The position numbers and the translations under genes were made by a program. Positions 33,235 through 40,970 of a stretch of DNA of 40,970 bases are shown piece by piece. Each line of letters begins with the position of its first letter. Positions within the stretch are counted from its first letter, which is position 1. The notes under the pieces were generated by a model. It ran no database searches and was not told where the DNA came from. It saw only the letters and a program-made list of their open reading frames with translations. Source of the DNA: Byssothecium circinans (lineage: Eukaryota > Ascomycota > Dothideomycetes > Pleosporales > Massarinaceae); assembly GCA_010015675.1 (NCBI GenBank), contig ML976982.1, forward strand, positions 1,061,200-1,102,169, given 5' to 3'.

Positions 33235-34164
33235 ATGTCTTCTAACAACGCGCAAGGCGGCTCAGCACCGCACCGCTTCGATCCCAACTTCACCGACTCC
33301 GTCATCAATGCAATGGGCCCCAAAACCGACCCTCGCCTCCGTGTCGTCATGACCTCCTTGATCCGACACCTCCACGACTTCACCCGCGAAGTCGAGCTCA
33401 CAGTCGACGAGTGGATGGCCGGTGTCCACTTCGTCAACCTGATCGGCCAAACAACGACACCCACCCGCAACGAAGCACACCGCATGTCCGACGTCCTAGG
33501 CCTCGAGTCTCTTGTCGATGAAATTGCACACAAGCACGTGAACGAGTCAGGCGAGGAACCCACGTCTTCATCCATCCTAGGCCCGTTCTGGTCACCGAAT
33601 GCGCCGTTCCGTGAAAACGGTGGGACCATCATTCAAGACCCTGCTCCCAATGGCCAGACCACGCTCATGCATGGTGTGATTACCGATTTGGATACCAAGA
33701 AGCCGATTCCCGGCGCTGTCATTGATATCTGGCAAGCTTCTGCCAACGGCAAGTACGACTTCCAGGATCCGGAGAACCAGACACCGAACAACTTGCGTGG
33801 AAAGTTCAGGACAAATGAGAAGGGCGAGTACTGGTTCTACTGCTACAAGCCGACTGCATACTCGCTGCCTACCGATGGTGCGGCTGGTGAGCTGTTCAAA
33901 GCGTTGGACAGACATCCCATGAGGCCCGCGCACATTCATCTCATGATGACGGCTGAGGGATACAAGCCGGTCACTACTCAGATCTATCCTCGCGATGACC
34001 CTTACGTCACCAACGACACTGTCTTTGCTGTCAAGGACGACCTGTTGATTGACTTTATCCCCAAGAAGGACGACCCGAAGGCGACACTAGATCTGACGTA
34101 CAATGTGCGGTTGGCTCCGAGAGACGGCAAGACTGCGCCCATGGAGGGTGTTGCGCGGTTGTAG
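33235..34164 (+). CDS. Intradiol ring-cleavage dioxygenase (catechol / hydroxyquinol / protocatechuate type)
   Basis: Intronless, 309 residues. Residues ~20-95 match the Dioxygenase_N domain ([36 protein letters not shown]). The catalytic beta-sandwich follows from [13 protein letters not shown], with the non-haem Fe(III) ligands visible: Tyr174 (NGKYDFQ), Tyr209 ([11 protein letters not shown]), His233 and His235 (RPAHIHLM). The enzyme inserts O2 between the two hydroxyl-bearing carbons of a catecholic ring, giving a muconate. The N-terminal domain is typical of catechol and hydroxyquinol 1,2-dioxygenases. The divergent carboxymuconate cyclase argues instead for protocatechuate 3,4-cleavage. 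I cannot separate these from sequence alone. Fungal members are cytosolic and induced by aromatic acids; a TATA box 143 bp upstream and a shared promoter fit induction. Confidence 0.88.
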   Translation: MSSNNAQGGSAPHRFDPNFTDSVINAMGPKTDPRLRVVMTSLIRHLHDFTREVELTVDEWMAGVHFVNLIGQTTTPTRNEAHRMSDVLGLESLVDEIAHKHVNESGEEPTSSSILGPFWSPNAPFRENGGTIIQDPAPNGQTTLMHGVITDLDTKKPIPGAVIDIWQASANGKYDFQDPENQTPNNLRGKFRTNEKGEYWFYCYKPTAYSLPTDGAAGELFKALDRHPMRPAHIHLMMTAEGYKPVTTQIYPRDDPYVTNDTVFAVKDDLLIDFIPKKDDPKATLDLTYNVRLAPRDGKTAPMEGVARL

Positions 34165-34595
34165 AGATCAGGAAGAATAACATGAGCATTATGGATGTTG
34201 TTGGAGTTTTGAGTTGGGCTTCGCTGTACCTAGATGATGTGGTCGGTATGATTTTAGCATAGCATGCGGTCTTTCGACATGTAGATATTGAATTTCGTCA
34301 ACCAATCAGTTCCTCCAAAACCGCGGTGAAGTGATCCAACGTGAGATGATGCAAAAATGCTGCCAAAATCGTCAATGGTGGATAATATCTCGAAAAGACA
34401 TCTACCGAGGATCAGTACCGCGGGGAAGCTTCTGGCTAGAGCGCCATCAGCTAGAAGCCATGAGTCTCCGCTCCACAATACTTCATTCCCGTGCGTCTTC
34501 GCCCCCAATCTTACCGTCGCTTTCCCATTTCACTCTCCAAGGCCATCCAGCTTCCTCTCGAGCTTCGACCCTTCACCACCGTCGCAACCCTCAAG
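34165..34595. other. Intergenic, dioxygenase to CMD-like gene
   Basis: It holds the dioxygenase 3' end and the leader of the next gene. An ATG at 34460 opens a 61-codon frame that is out of frame with the CMD-like coding sequence. No in-frame splice joins the two, so it is an upstream open frame at best. Confidence 0.4.
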
Positions 34596-35192
34596 ATGCG
34601 CGTTCCCTACGCCCCGAAAGAAGCTCCCACGGAAGCCGATAAGCCCATCTACGACCGCATAGCCGCCCGAAGAGCGCCGCGGCCACTCATTCCGCTCGAT
34701 CTAGCGCTCCTCCACAACACAGCGGTGGCGGATGGCTGGAACAGCTTCATCGGCGCGATTCGCACCAAGAATAGCGTCCCCGAAGCTATCAAAGAGCTCT
34801 CCATCTCGCGCGTCGCAGTTCTAAACCACGCAGTCCACGAATGGGACGTACACGCTGCACTCGCGCTGAAGGGTGGAGTGAGCAAAGAAGGGTTACACAC
34901 TGCGTTCACAGTCGAAGCGTTTAAAAAAGGGAATGCGGTTGAGGAAGTAGATGGCGAGAAGGAGGGCCTAACAAATGAGCAATGGGCTGTGTTGAGGTAC
35001 ACGGATCAGATGACGAGAGGCGTGGAGGTTGATGATGGTGTCGCGGAGGCATTGAAGGGATTCCTGAGCGACAAGCAGGTAGTCGAGCTAACGGCGACGA
35101 TTGCGGCATACAACTGCGTGTCACGATTCCTGGTGGCACTGGACGTTGGCGAGTGCAATGGACGGCCGATGAAGAAGGTGGATGAGCTGTAA
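34596..35192 (+). CDS. Carboxymuconolactone-decarboxylase-family protein (AhpD-like)
   Basis: Intronless, 198 residues from the ATG at 34596. The helical core carries the CMD/AhpD-type stretch: PLDLALLHNTAVADGWNSFIGAI, then ELSISRVAVLNHAVHEWDVHAALALKGGVS, AVLRYTDQMTRGVEV and VELTATIAAYNCVSRFLVALDVG. The Cys-x-x-Cys of the peroxidase branch is replaced by an Asn-His/Val-His-Glu-Trp pattern, so it is closer to the gamma-carboxymuconolactone decarboxylase side. In bacteria that enzyme follows the cycloisomerase in the protocatechuate route; fungal members of this family are mostly uncharacterised. Its place beside the ring-cleavage dioxygenase and near the cyclase supports a role in the same route (inference). 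The reading frame is open upstream to about 34491 with a basic, acid-poor stretch but no ATG, so a longer form with a leader peptide cannot be excluded. Confidence 0.78.
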   Translation: MRVPYAPKEAPTEADKPIYDRIAARRAPRPLIPLDLALLHNTAVADGWNSFIGAIRTKNSVPEAIKELSISRVAVLNHAVHEWDVHAALALKGGVSKEGLHTAFTVEAFKKGNAVEEVDGEKEGLTNEQWAVLRYTDQMTRGVEVDDGVAEALKGFLSDKQVVELTATIAAYNCVSRFLVALDVGECNGRPMKKVDEL

Positions 35193-35397
35193 ATACTGTA
35201 TCCATCACAGACGATTGAAGGTCGCGGTCCACAGCGGTGGGAGATGTGAGGCTAGACACGGCATTTCAGCCCTCCGCATCATTGGTCCGTGCCCTTTCTC
35301 AAGGCCGCGTCTGACCGAACCGCGGCTTTCATTCGTGTTATACTTTCAGCAAACCTCCTCCTCTTGATTCACTTCCGAATTTTTGCAAATATATACA

Positions 35398-36911
35398 ATG
35401 GCTTCAATAGCACCCAGACTCTTCACGCGCAGTGTGCGCCAGCTGTGCAGACACCAGCCCCGCGCCGCATTTGTCCATTCCAAACGCCATGCATCCACTA
35501 AACATCCCAAAGGCTTTGAACCGCCTACCCAGTCAGACCTCGATGAGCTGAGGGAAAGAGTGCAGGAATTTACACGTACGTGTTTCTCTAGAAATGTCAG
35601 CACGATACATTCCACATTCTCTCCTTGACTTCAAACCATGAAAGGTCCGCAATCAACCGCTGACAGAACGGCCTTGCAGGACGAGAGATTCCCGAAGAAT
35701 TCGCCGCAAAAACCGACCGTATAAATGAGTTCCCAAACGAGATGTGGCAGAAGTTCGGGGAGGCTGGTTTTCTAGGTATGACGGCGGATGGGGAATACGG
35801 TGGGCTGGCTATGGGCTACCAGGCGCATTGTGTGGTGATGGAGGAAATGAGCCGGGCGAGCGGTACGTCTAAACGATGAGCCCTTTAATTTGGTCTTAGA
35901 CTAAGATATTGTATTGGAGTCTAACAAAATTGTAGGCAGCATCGCCCTCTCCTACGCCGCGCACTCCCAGCTTTGCGTCAACCAGCTGATGCTCAACGGC
36001 TCACCCGAACAAAAGGCCAAATACCTACCAGGACTGATATCGGGAGAGCAAATTGGCGCATTAGCAATGTCGGAACACTCGGCCGGTAGCGATGTCGTGA
36101 GCATGAAGACGACGGCAAAAGAGGTGGACGGAGGTTATTTGCTCAACGGGACAAAGATGTGGATTACAAATGTAGGACTGACTTCATGTGCCTATCTGGT
36201 ACCACACTAACACAATAATAGGGGCCTGACGCCCACACAATCATAGTGTACGCCAAAACACGGCCCGACGCTGCATCGAAAGGCATTACAGCGTTCATAG
36301 TAGAAACCTCCACGAAAGGCTTCTCCGTCGCACAAAAACTGGACAAACTCGGCATGCGCGGCTCCAACACGGGTGAACTCGTCTTTGAAGATGTCTTTGT
36401 ACCAAACGAAAACGTTCTCGGCGAGGTCAACAAGGGTGTACGCGTCCTCATGGAAGGCCTCGACTTAGAGAGATTAGTGCTATCGGCCGGACCCCTGGGC
36501 CTCATGCAAGCTTCCCTTGATGCCGTTCTCCCATACACCCACCAACGTAAACAGTTCGGTCAACCAATTGCACACAATCAACTTGTACAAGGAAAGCTTG
36601 CAGACATGTATACCAAGTACAGAGCGTCGTCCGCATTCACCTACTCAGTGGCCCGCGCGGTCGATGAATCGCACGAAACCCCAGAGGTCAGGACACAGGA
36701 TTGTGCAGGCGCGATCTTGTACGCCGCAGAAAGGGCGAGCGAAGTGGCGGCCGATGCAGTGCAGTTGATGGGTGGTATGGGGTATATGAATGAGGTCCCT
36801 GTGGGGAGGATATTGAGAGACACCAAGTTGTATGAGATTGGGGCAGGAACGAGTGAGGTGAGGAGGATGGTGATTGGTAGGGCTTTCAACAAGGAGTTTG
36901 GAGACCGATAG
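35398..36911 (+). CDS. ivd: Isovaleryl-CoA dehydrogenase, mitochondrial
   Basis: Four exons in phase: 35398-35575, 35680-35862, 35936-36171 and 36222-36911, giving 428 residues, the normal length. The N-terminus is a mitochondrial presequence rich in Arg and Ser without acids ([20 protein letters not shown]). Acyl-CoA dehydrogenase signatures are intact: [70 protein letters not shown], and [35 protein letters not shown]. The catalytic base of isovaleryl-CoA dehydrogenase sits in the [15 protein letters not shown] helix (Glu282), unlike most acyl-CoA dehydrogenases, which separates this from short-chain relatives. It oxidises isovaleryl-CoA to 3-methylcrotonyl-CoA in leucine breakdown, with FAD and ETF. 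Its ATG lies 205 bp after the stop of the CMD-like gene; it may simply be a neighbour of the aromatic genes rather than part of them. Confidence 0.9.
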
Positions 36912-37057
36912 AAGTTCGTCGGTAGTGCCGGAAATGATTTGAGGAAGTGAATCAAAGGAAACTTACCAGACGACATCGGAACATTGTTGATACACAACTA
37001 GTTGTGAATGCAGGTATGAGCCATGTGTTAGCTAACAATCTTTGCAAAGTCTCTTCC

Positions 37058-37068
37058 TATATATAAAG
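37058..37068 (+). promoter_or_regulatory. TATA-like box before small ORF
   Basis: TATATATAAAG lies 125 bp before the ATG of the 58-codon frame and is followed by a CT-rich stretch. This is the spacing and composition of a fungal core promoter. Confidence 0.4.
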
Positions 37069-37192
37069 CAGTTACCAGGCAGGACGTTTCAGCGTTCACA
37101 CACCCTTCCTCGCCTCCTACCTCACGCTACATCTATTTTTTACTGTCCCGCGTTCTCTGCCATAACAAAGCACAACACCTCAGCACGCTCAA

Positions 37193-37369
37193 ATGCCTGC
37201 ATGGTCCATACATACCGCCAGCATGGAGGATCTGGGTATTACAGGTATTATAACTGCACACTTCTTCCTTGTTGCCGTCATCGTAATCTCCATACACTTT
37301 GCGTTCGATACGTACAGTGGGTTAGAGGATACCAGATGGAGGGGAAATTTCGAAGAAAGAGACGCATGA
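37193..37369 (+). CDS. Small single-span membrane protein candidate (58 residues)
   Basis: A complete ATG-to-TGA frame in good start context (CTCAAATGCC). The product has a short polar N-terminus (MPAWSIHTASMEDLG), one strong hydrophobic segment (ITGIITAHFFLVAVIVIS) and a charged tail rich in Asp, Glu and Arg. This is a sensible membrane-protein layout. A TATA-like box and CT-rich leader precede it. I do not recognise a family. Against it: a frame this short can arise by chance, and overlapping frames exist on both strands. Confidence 0.4.
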   Translation: MPAWSIHTASMEDLGITGIITAHFFLVAVIVISIHFAFDTYSGLEDTRWRGNFEERDA

Positions 37370-38132
37370 AGAATATGGCCCAACGTACTACGTCATCAGA
37401 TTTGCGTTTAAATTGGAAGTACTAGGGAATGAAGTTGGGGGGAATTTCGAAGTCGTCAGGGCAGAATATATAAAGGCTGTGAACATGAACTGTGATTGCC
37501 AACCGAGTGAGACTAATGTACTTGCTCTTAAAACCTAAGTTTAGCTCTTTTCTTGACCTTCCAACCTCCACAAACACCTGCATTGCCCACATCATCTCTC
37601 AAATCTCCGCAATAGCAAAAAGCTCTAAGCGCGCTCTATCTAGAAGTAACGTGCTTCCACGCGTAACGGAACAACCACCGTAAGGGGGAAAATCTCAGGT
37701 ACTTAGACTTTGAAGCATCAGAACTTCTCCACATGTTGTTATTTCGAACAAATCCAACTTAAATCAGATCTTGCCACTATTTCTTCAGCGGCGTAACGCT
37801 TGCGATAAATCTTCTTACACGATTCACAAAAAAGCTTCCTTTCAATGCGAAAACCAGCCTGTTGCGCTGGGAGAGTACTACTAAGATTTGCATTCCTGTC
37901 GCAACTGGTTAAGCATCTCTATTGAAGCCATAGAGGCAGGCCTCCGGCACTACTAAAAAGTAAAAAAGTAGCCGCGAGGCTGTGGACGCCTCTTCAAAGC
38001 GGTCCAAAAGAGCGCGAATTGATCTCTGCCGAGATAACCCCAAGCATCTTTCAATACATTGTACTCTAGCTTAGGTCGTACTCGGTGTACGCAGCAGCCT
38101 ACCGCACACCCATCTGCTACCCTCACGTTGCA
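37370..38132. other. Intergenic, 0.76 kb, nothing recognised
   Basis: Mostly AT-rich with short frames only. A TATATAAAG sequence near 37467 has no convincing gene behind it. Confidence 0.4.
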
Positions 38133-38270
38133 ATGCGGCCCCTGAAGCGCGGCCGTGACTGCGGGCTCAGCTTTACCGGTGACGATGTAGTCTCGCCCTA
38201 CGCGATACTGTCGCACGCCTGGCAAGATGGTCAAGAGGTTACCTACAGATGTGTAGGATTAAATGAATGA
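38133..38270 (+). pseudogene. HET-domain N-terminal fragment
   Basis: The 45-residue stretch from ATG 38133 has the opening of a NACHT/ankyrin-type HET protein: LSFTGDDVVSPYAILSHAWQDGQEVTY, where YAILSHxW is the first conserved HET block. The reading then stops in an AATG repeat and the rest of the domain is absent downstream. It is a truncated copy, not an exon of the HET gene at 38605-40551, which lies on the other strand and has its own first block (YEAMSYAWG). Confidence 0.65.
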
Positions 38271-38285
38271 ACGAATGAATGAATG
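38262..38285 (+). repeat. AATG tetranucleotide repeat
   Basis: Six AATG-type units, one mutated to AACG, at the point where homology of the HET fragment ends. Repeat-associated breakage could have produced the truncation. Confidence 0.85.
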
Positions 38286-38604
38286 ACTCGCTGCAGCCAG
38301 CGATGCTGTCGCTTATTGTGGCAGCAGTATAGCCCACTAGCTGGTTGAATATATGCGTTCAGTCCAGATGAGTCGAAGGAATGCTCGTCGCCTCCTCATA
38401 CGGTCAGCACGGTCAACGGCCTGGCAAACACGCAGCTCTCTAGTGGATATTAACGTCACTACACCGGACAAGAAACAATAACACAGCCCGATAGATAATA
38501 CAATGCATTGCTGCCACCCAATTCCTACTCGGCTTCCTATAGCAGTCATACTACAAGTGGAACCTTGTTCCAATACTTTGGGAAATTCGGCAGACAACAA
38601 AATC
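38286..38604. other. Intergenic, downstream of the HET gene
   Basis: No coding signal continues the HET fragment. A possible alternative 3' exon of the HET gene (donor GTATGT near its end) would need a 35-nt intron, so it is not adopted. Confidence 0.4.
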
Positions 38605-40551
38605 CTAGAAAATGTTGAAAGTTTGAGTGCGATACATACCACCTAGTTCCAAATCTACCACTGCTTCACCTTGCATTACCTTTCTGATGTATATCTCCCC
38701 AACTAACCTATATGCTGATCCCACTCGGCGTAAGAGAAATGGGACGTGGCCTCCAAACAGAATACAACAAATATCACCGGAGCGGAGTAAAGTAGGACCA
38801 GTACCAATGAGGCCACTTCTAGTTGTGAACAATCTTTTCCCACTAACTATATCCTCACAGTCTGCAAGAAAAGCTTGAGCACTACCTTCCTCGGCCGCCT
38901 CCTCGGCCGCCGCTAATCCTTCTGGTAAAATTTCGCAAGGTCCAGCATGTTTTGGATCGGATGTCCGTGTCAACAGCTGTAACCGAAATGCCGCAAAGTC
39001 TTTCAGATCTTGTTCTACCCGAAAGGTGCTAGGAAACAAACACGCTAGGGCCATGACAAGTTCGTAGAGCTTCTCCTGCGTCGACATCATAGAAAATGCT
39101 CTCAAGGCCATCGCGGCTGCTATTGGCCACTCATCGATAGAAGGCTTTCCCACCGGACGTCGTCGTGTCTCAAACCGGAACTCGTTGGTGTATTCGTCAA
39201 TTGTGTCAAACGCGAAGCCTTGCACCTGTAACATCGTGCTTGCCCTTGTGAACTGCAAACTCCGAGGGAATCCAGCATGTGCCTCCGGGTTGTCACAATC
39301 ATATTGAAAAACACCCACAGAGCTGATGGTGTTTGTCCGTTCCCAGGTTGGTATCCATGATGGATATTCTCTAGTAAGGTTGTCTTCGTCAAGGTGACGC
39401 ACTGCAGAAAGAACGCGTAGATTTTGCGATTGCTGCAGAAGGGTGATGGCGAGCTCATGGTATATTTCCCAGTGAGACTTTTGATAGTCGGGTTCGATAA
39501 TTAGGCCACCGCTAATTTGCGCGCTGGGATGTCCTAATAACGCGAAAACAAAGTCCCGTCGGTCAGAAGCAAGTTGCACTCTGGTTTTCTCAAGCATATC
39601 GAGGAAGTCCGGCTTATCGATAGATGATGGATGTGATGTGCTATAGTGCTCCTTTTCCGGAAAAGCGTGAAACAAATCCGACGGTACGATACCATAGTAA
39701 TTAGCAACGTCGGGTTGCTCCACTCTAATTTTAAGAGAAAGGCGAATCAAGTCGTCGAAGTCTATCTCTTGGTCCTGATCCCCAAATAATGCAAGCACTG
39801 ACTTCGCCAGGCCGGCCTCTTGAACCACCCACAAGCGGTCAAACCACGGCTGTTGAAAGAGTTCTCCCAAGGCAGAGAAGAAAGAGTACGTTTCAACACT
39901 AGCGTCTGTCATCGCAGTACTTGGGCGAGATTCCTCCGAGTCGGTGCTACTCTTGGGGTGTTCGCAGAAGCGTTGGATAAGCGTAGAGAGGTCCTCATCT
40001 TGATCGAAGAATTTGAAAGGGTTTCCCAAGCCCAACCATACAATGACTCTCTCCGCGGCAGAATATATTGATGCCATTTGCCGTACTTGATGTCCAACTT
40101 CTTTTGAATCAGACTGATTGATGCATATAGCATCGGCCCAGAAGCGTTTCACCTTCAGGGGATCTCGTACTCTCTGTAAAGCATCACGAAGGTTCGTTGG
40201 AATCTTCGCCTTCCTGCCGTCACAGATGATCGCTTTCTTGTCGGACGGGCTGCCCCAGGCATAAGACATGGCTTCATACTGCGGTGCTTCATCCAGAGTC
40301 GTAATGTGTAGTTGACATTGAATATAGTCGTCTTCTCTGCCAGGTAGAAGTTCCAGAATACGAATAGATGTTTGTGACTTCAAGGGTTCATAAACATACT
40401 CCGCCACGGTTCTTGGGAGACGTCTGCTGTGTGCAGGCCCTTTGAACCGCTTGCACGTATCCTCTTCGGTTCTGACCCGTGACCCGTCCCAGTTGAGGGT
40501 GGTCTTGCGTCTCTTTACCGCGATCGAGCTATTCTGGCGCTTGAGTGGCAT
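38605..40551 (-). CDS. HET-domain (heterokaryon incompatibility) protein
   Basis: Single exon, 648 residues from the ATG at 40551. The frame is open about 14 codons further up with only a TTG, so an upstream exon is possible. A basic N-terminus (KRRKTT; KRFKG) precedes the HET domain: IRILELLPGREDD, YEAMSYAWGSPSD at ~92, FWADAICINQSDSKEVGHQVRQMASIYSAAERVIVWLG at ~137-174 and PWFDRLWVVQEAGLAKS at ~235. The C-terminal half is of the usual kind (DFVFALLG; YPSWIPTWE; RLFTTRSGLIGTGP; GDICCILFGGHVPFLLRR; YRLVGEIYI). HET proteins trigger cell death on fusion with an unlike partner in known cases; most members are untested. It is intact, in contrast to the interrupted HET gene at 15769-18215, to which it is only distantly similar. 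Confidence 0.85.
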   Translation of the reverse strand: MPLKRQNSSIAVKRRKTTLNWDGSRVRTEEDTCKRFKGPAHSRRLPRTVAEYVYEPLKSQTSIRILELLPGREDDYIQCQLHITTLDEAPQYEAMSYAWGSPSDKKAIICDGRKAKIPTNLRDALQRVRDPLKVKRFWADAICINQSDSKEVGHQVRQMASIYSAAERVIVWLGLGNPFKFFDQDEDLSTLIQRFCEHPKSSTDSEESRPSTAMTDASVETYSFFSALGELFQQPWFDRLWVVQEAGLAKSVLALFGDQDQEIDFDDLIRLSLKIRVEQPDVANYYGIVPSDLFHAFPEKEHYSTSHPSSIDKPDFLDMLEKTRVQLASDRRDFVFALLGHPSAQISGGLIIEPDYQKSHWEIYHELAITLLQQSQNLRVLSAVRHLDEDNLTREYPSWIPTWERTNTISSVGVFQYDCDNPEAHAGFPRSLQFTRASTMLQVQGFAFDTIDEYTNEFRFETRRRPVGKPSIDEWPIAAAMALRAFSMMSTQEKLYELVMALACLFPSTFRVEQDLKDFAAFRLQLLTRTSDPKHAGPCEILPEGLAAAEEAAEEGSAQAFLADCEDIVSGKRLFTTRSGLIGTGPTLLRSGDICCILFGGHVPFLLRRVGSAYRLVGEIYIRKVMQGEAVVDLELGGMYRTQTFNIF

Positions 40552-40671
40552 GGAGAGCCGTGAAATGAGACGTTGGAGTAATGTAGAAATCAAGGAAGCT
40601 GTATACGATGTAACAGAGTTGCGGGATGCTCGTCTTCTTAGGCACCAGTATTGACGTGGCTTACCCTGCGT

Positions 40672-40703
40672 GACGGCGTAACGCCCAGGACGGCGTAACG
40701 CCC
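40672..40703 (+). repeat. Two copies of GACGGCGTAACGCCC, 17 bp apart
   Basis: Exact copies at 40672-40686 and 40689-40703. The core GGCGTAACGCC is nearly self-complementary. It lies between the 5' end of the HET gene and AT-rich transposon-like DNA, so it may be a transposase or regulator binding site or a subterminal repeat. Confidence 0.7.
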
Positions 40704-40816
40704 GCTCCGAACACCAAAATCAACACTACAACATGAAGCTATTGAGCCACGTACAATAGCTATTATCATAAGAGTTTTTAGTGTTAAGCTCTATAGGCCC
40801 TAATTAGTATATATAG

Positions 40817-40969
40817 CTATCTATATTTTGCTGGGAGCTTAATTGCTCGGCCGTGTCGTGATTGAGATGGCGGCAGAGCTGCTGCAGCACCTGAGGCCTC
40901 ACTACTACCCTCACGCTGCGTAGCTACTCTCTTTTTTAGACCTGCCTTAGTAGATGCCTTAAGGAGTCT
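40817..40969 (-). mobile_element. Possible C-terminal end of a transposon-encoded protein (cut by window edge)
   Basis: A minus-strand frame enters from the right edge and ends at a TAG at 40817-40819. It encodes a basic, Ala/Ser-rich tail finishing RHGRAIKLPAKYR, similar in style to the basic ends of fungal transposon proteins. The following AT-rich DNA (40730-40830) also looks like a transposon edge. Only about 50 residues are visible, so the family is not named. Confidence 0.3.
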
Positions 40970-40970
40970 C

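Noticed and set aside
34460..34645. An ATG-started frame as the N-terminus of the CMD-like protein
   Set aside because: It is out of frame and no GT-AG pair joins it to the CMD-like frame in phase.
1..40970. CRISPR arrays, bacterial operons, ribosomal RNA genes
   Set aside because: None seen; the introns and gene families are those of a fungal nuclear genome.

Overview
The window looks like nuclear DNA of a filamentous ascomycete, most likely a Dothideomycete of the Pleosporales type. Genes carry short GT-AG introns (mostly 47-104 nt), promoters contain CT-rich tracts, and the gene families are typical of these fungi: HET, DUF7708-NACHT, 2EXR, MATE and a fungal carboxymuconate cyclase. The lineage is inferred from content. 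Exon limits below come from splice-site reading checked for frame; no transcript data were available.

Left part (1-18.2 kb) is an accessory, decaying region. It holds a 2EXR protein (-), a MATE transporter (+), a headless dynamin relic, and a six-exon NACHT NLR (-) placed head to head with an unrecognised gene. An F-box relic and a HET-domain gene cut by one in-frame TAA follow. A ~53 bp sequence occurs twice, once as an in-frame 72-bp unit in the unrecognised gene (12784-12868) and once between genes (18797-18848).

Middle part (19.3-27 kb) is gene-dense and well preserved. It has the ribosome-assembly WD40 protein Sqt1 (+), a peroxisomal 4CL-like acyl-CoA ligase ending in SKL (-), and a 1002-residue protein (+). 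That protein combines an SRA-like region, two matching zinc ribbons and an AlkB-type 2OG-Fe(II) dioxygenase, and is the most interesting gene here: a candidate reader/eraser of modified nucleic-acid bases.

Right part (28.9-36.9 kb) is a catabolic group: a two-domain enol-lactonase-like hydrolase (-), carboxy-cis,cis-muconate cyclase (-), an intradiol ring-cleavage dioxygenase (+), a carboxymuconolactone-decarboxylase-family protein (+) and isovaleryl-CoA dehydrogenase (+). The cyclase and dioxygenase share a 0.6 kb divergent promoter. The first four fit the protocatechuate/3-oxoadipate route for aromatic compounds; the fifth belongs to leucine breakdown.

The right end (37-41 kb) returns to accessory DNA: a 58-residue single-span membrane protein candidate, a HET N-terminal fragment, a full-length HET gene (-) and transposon-like sequence running off the edge.
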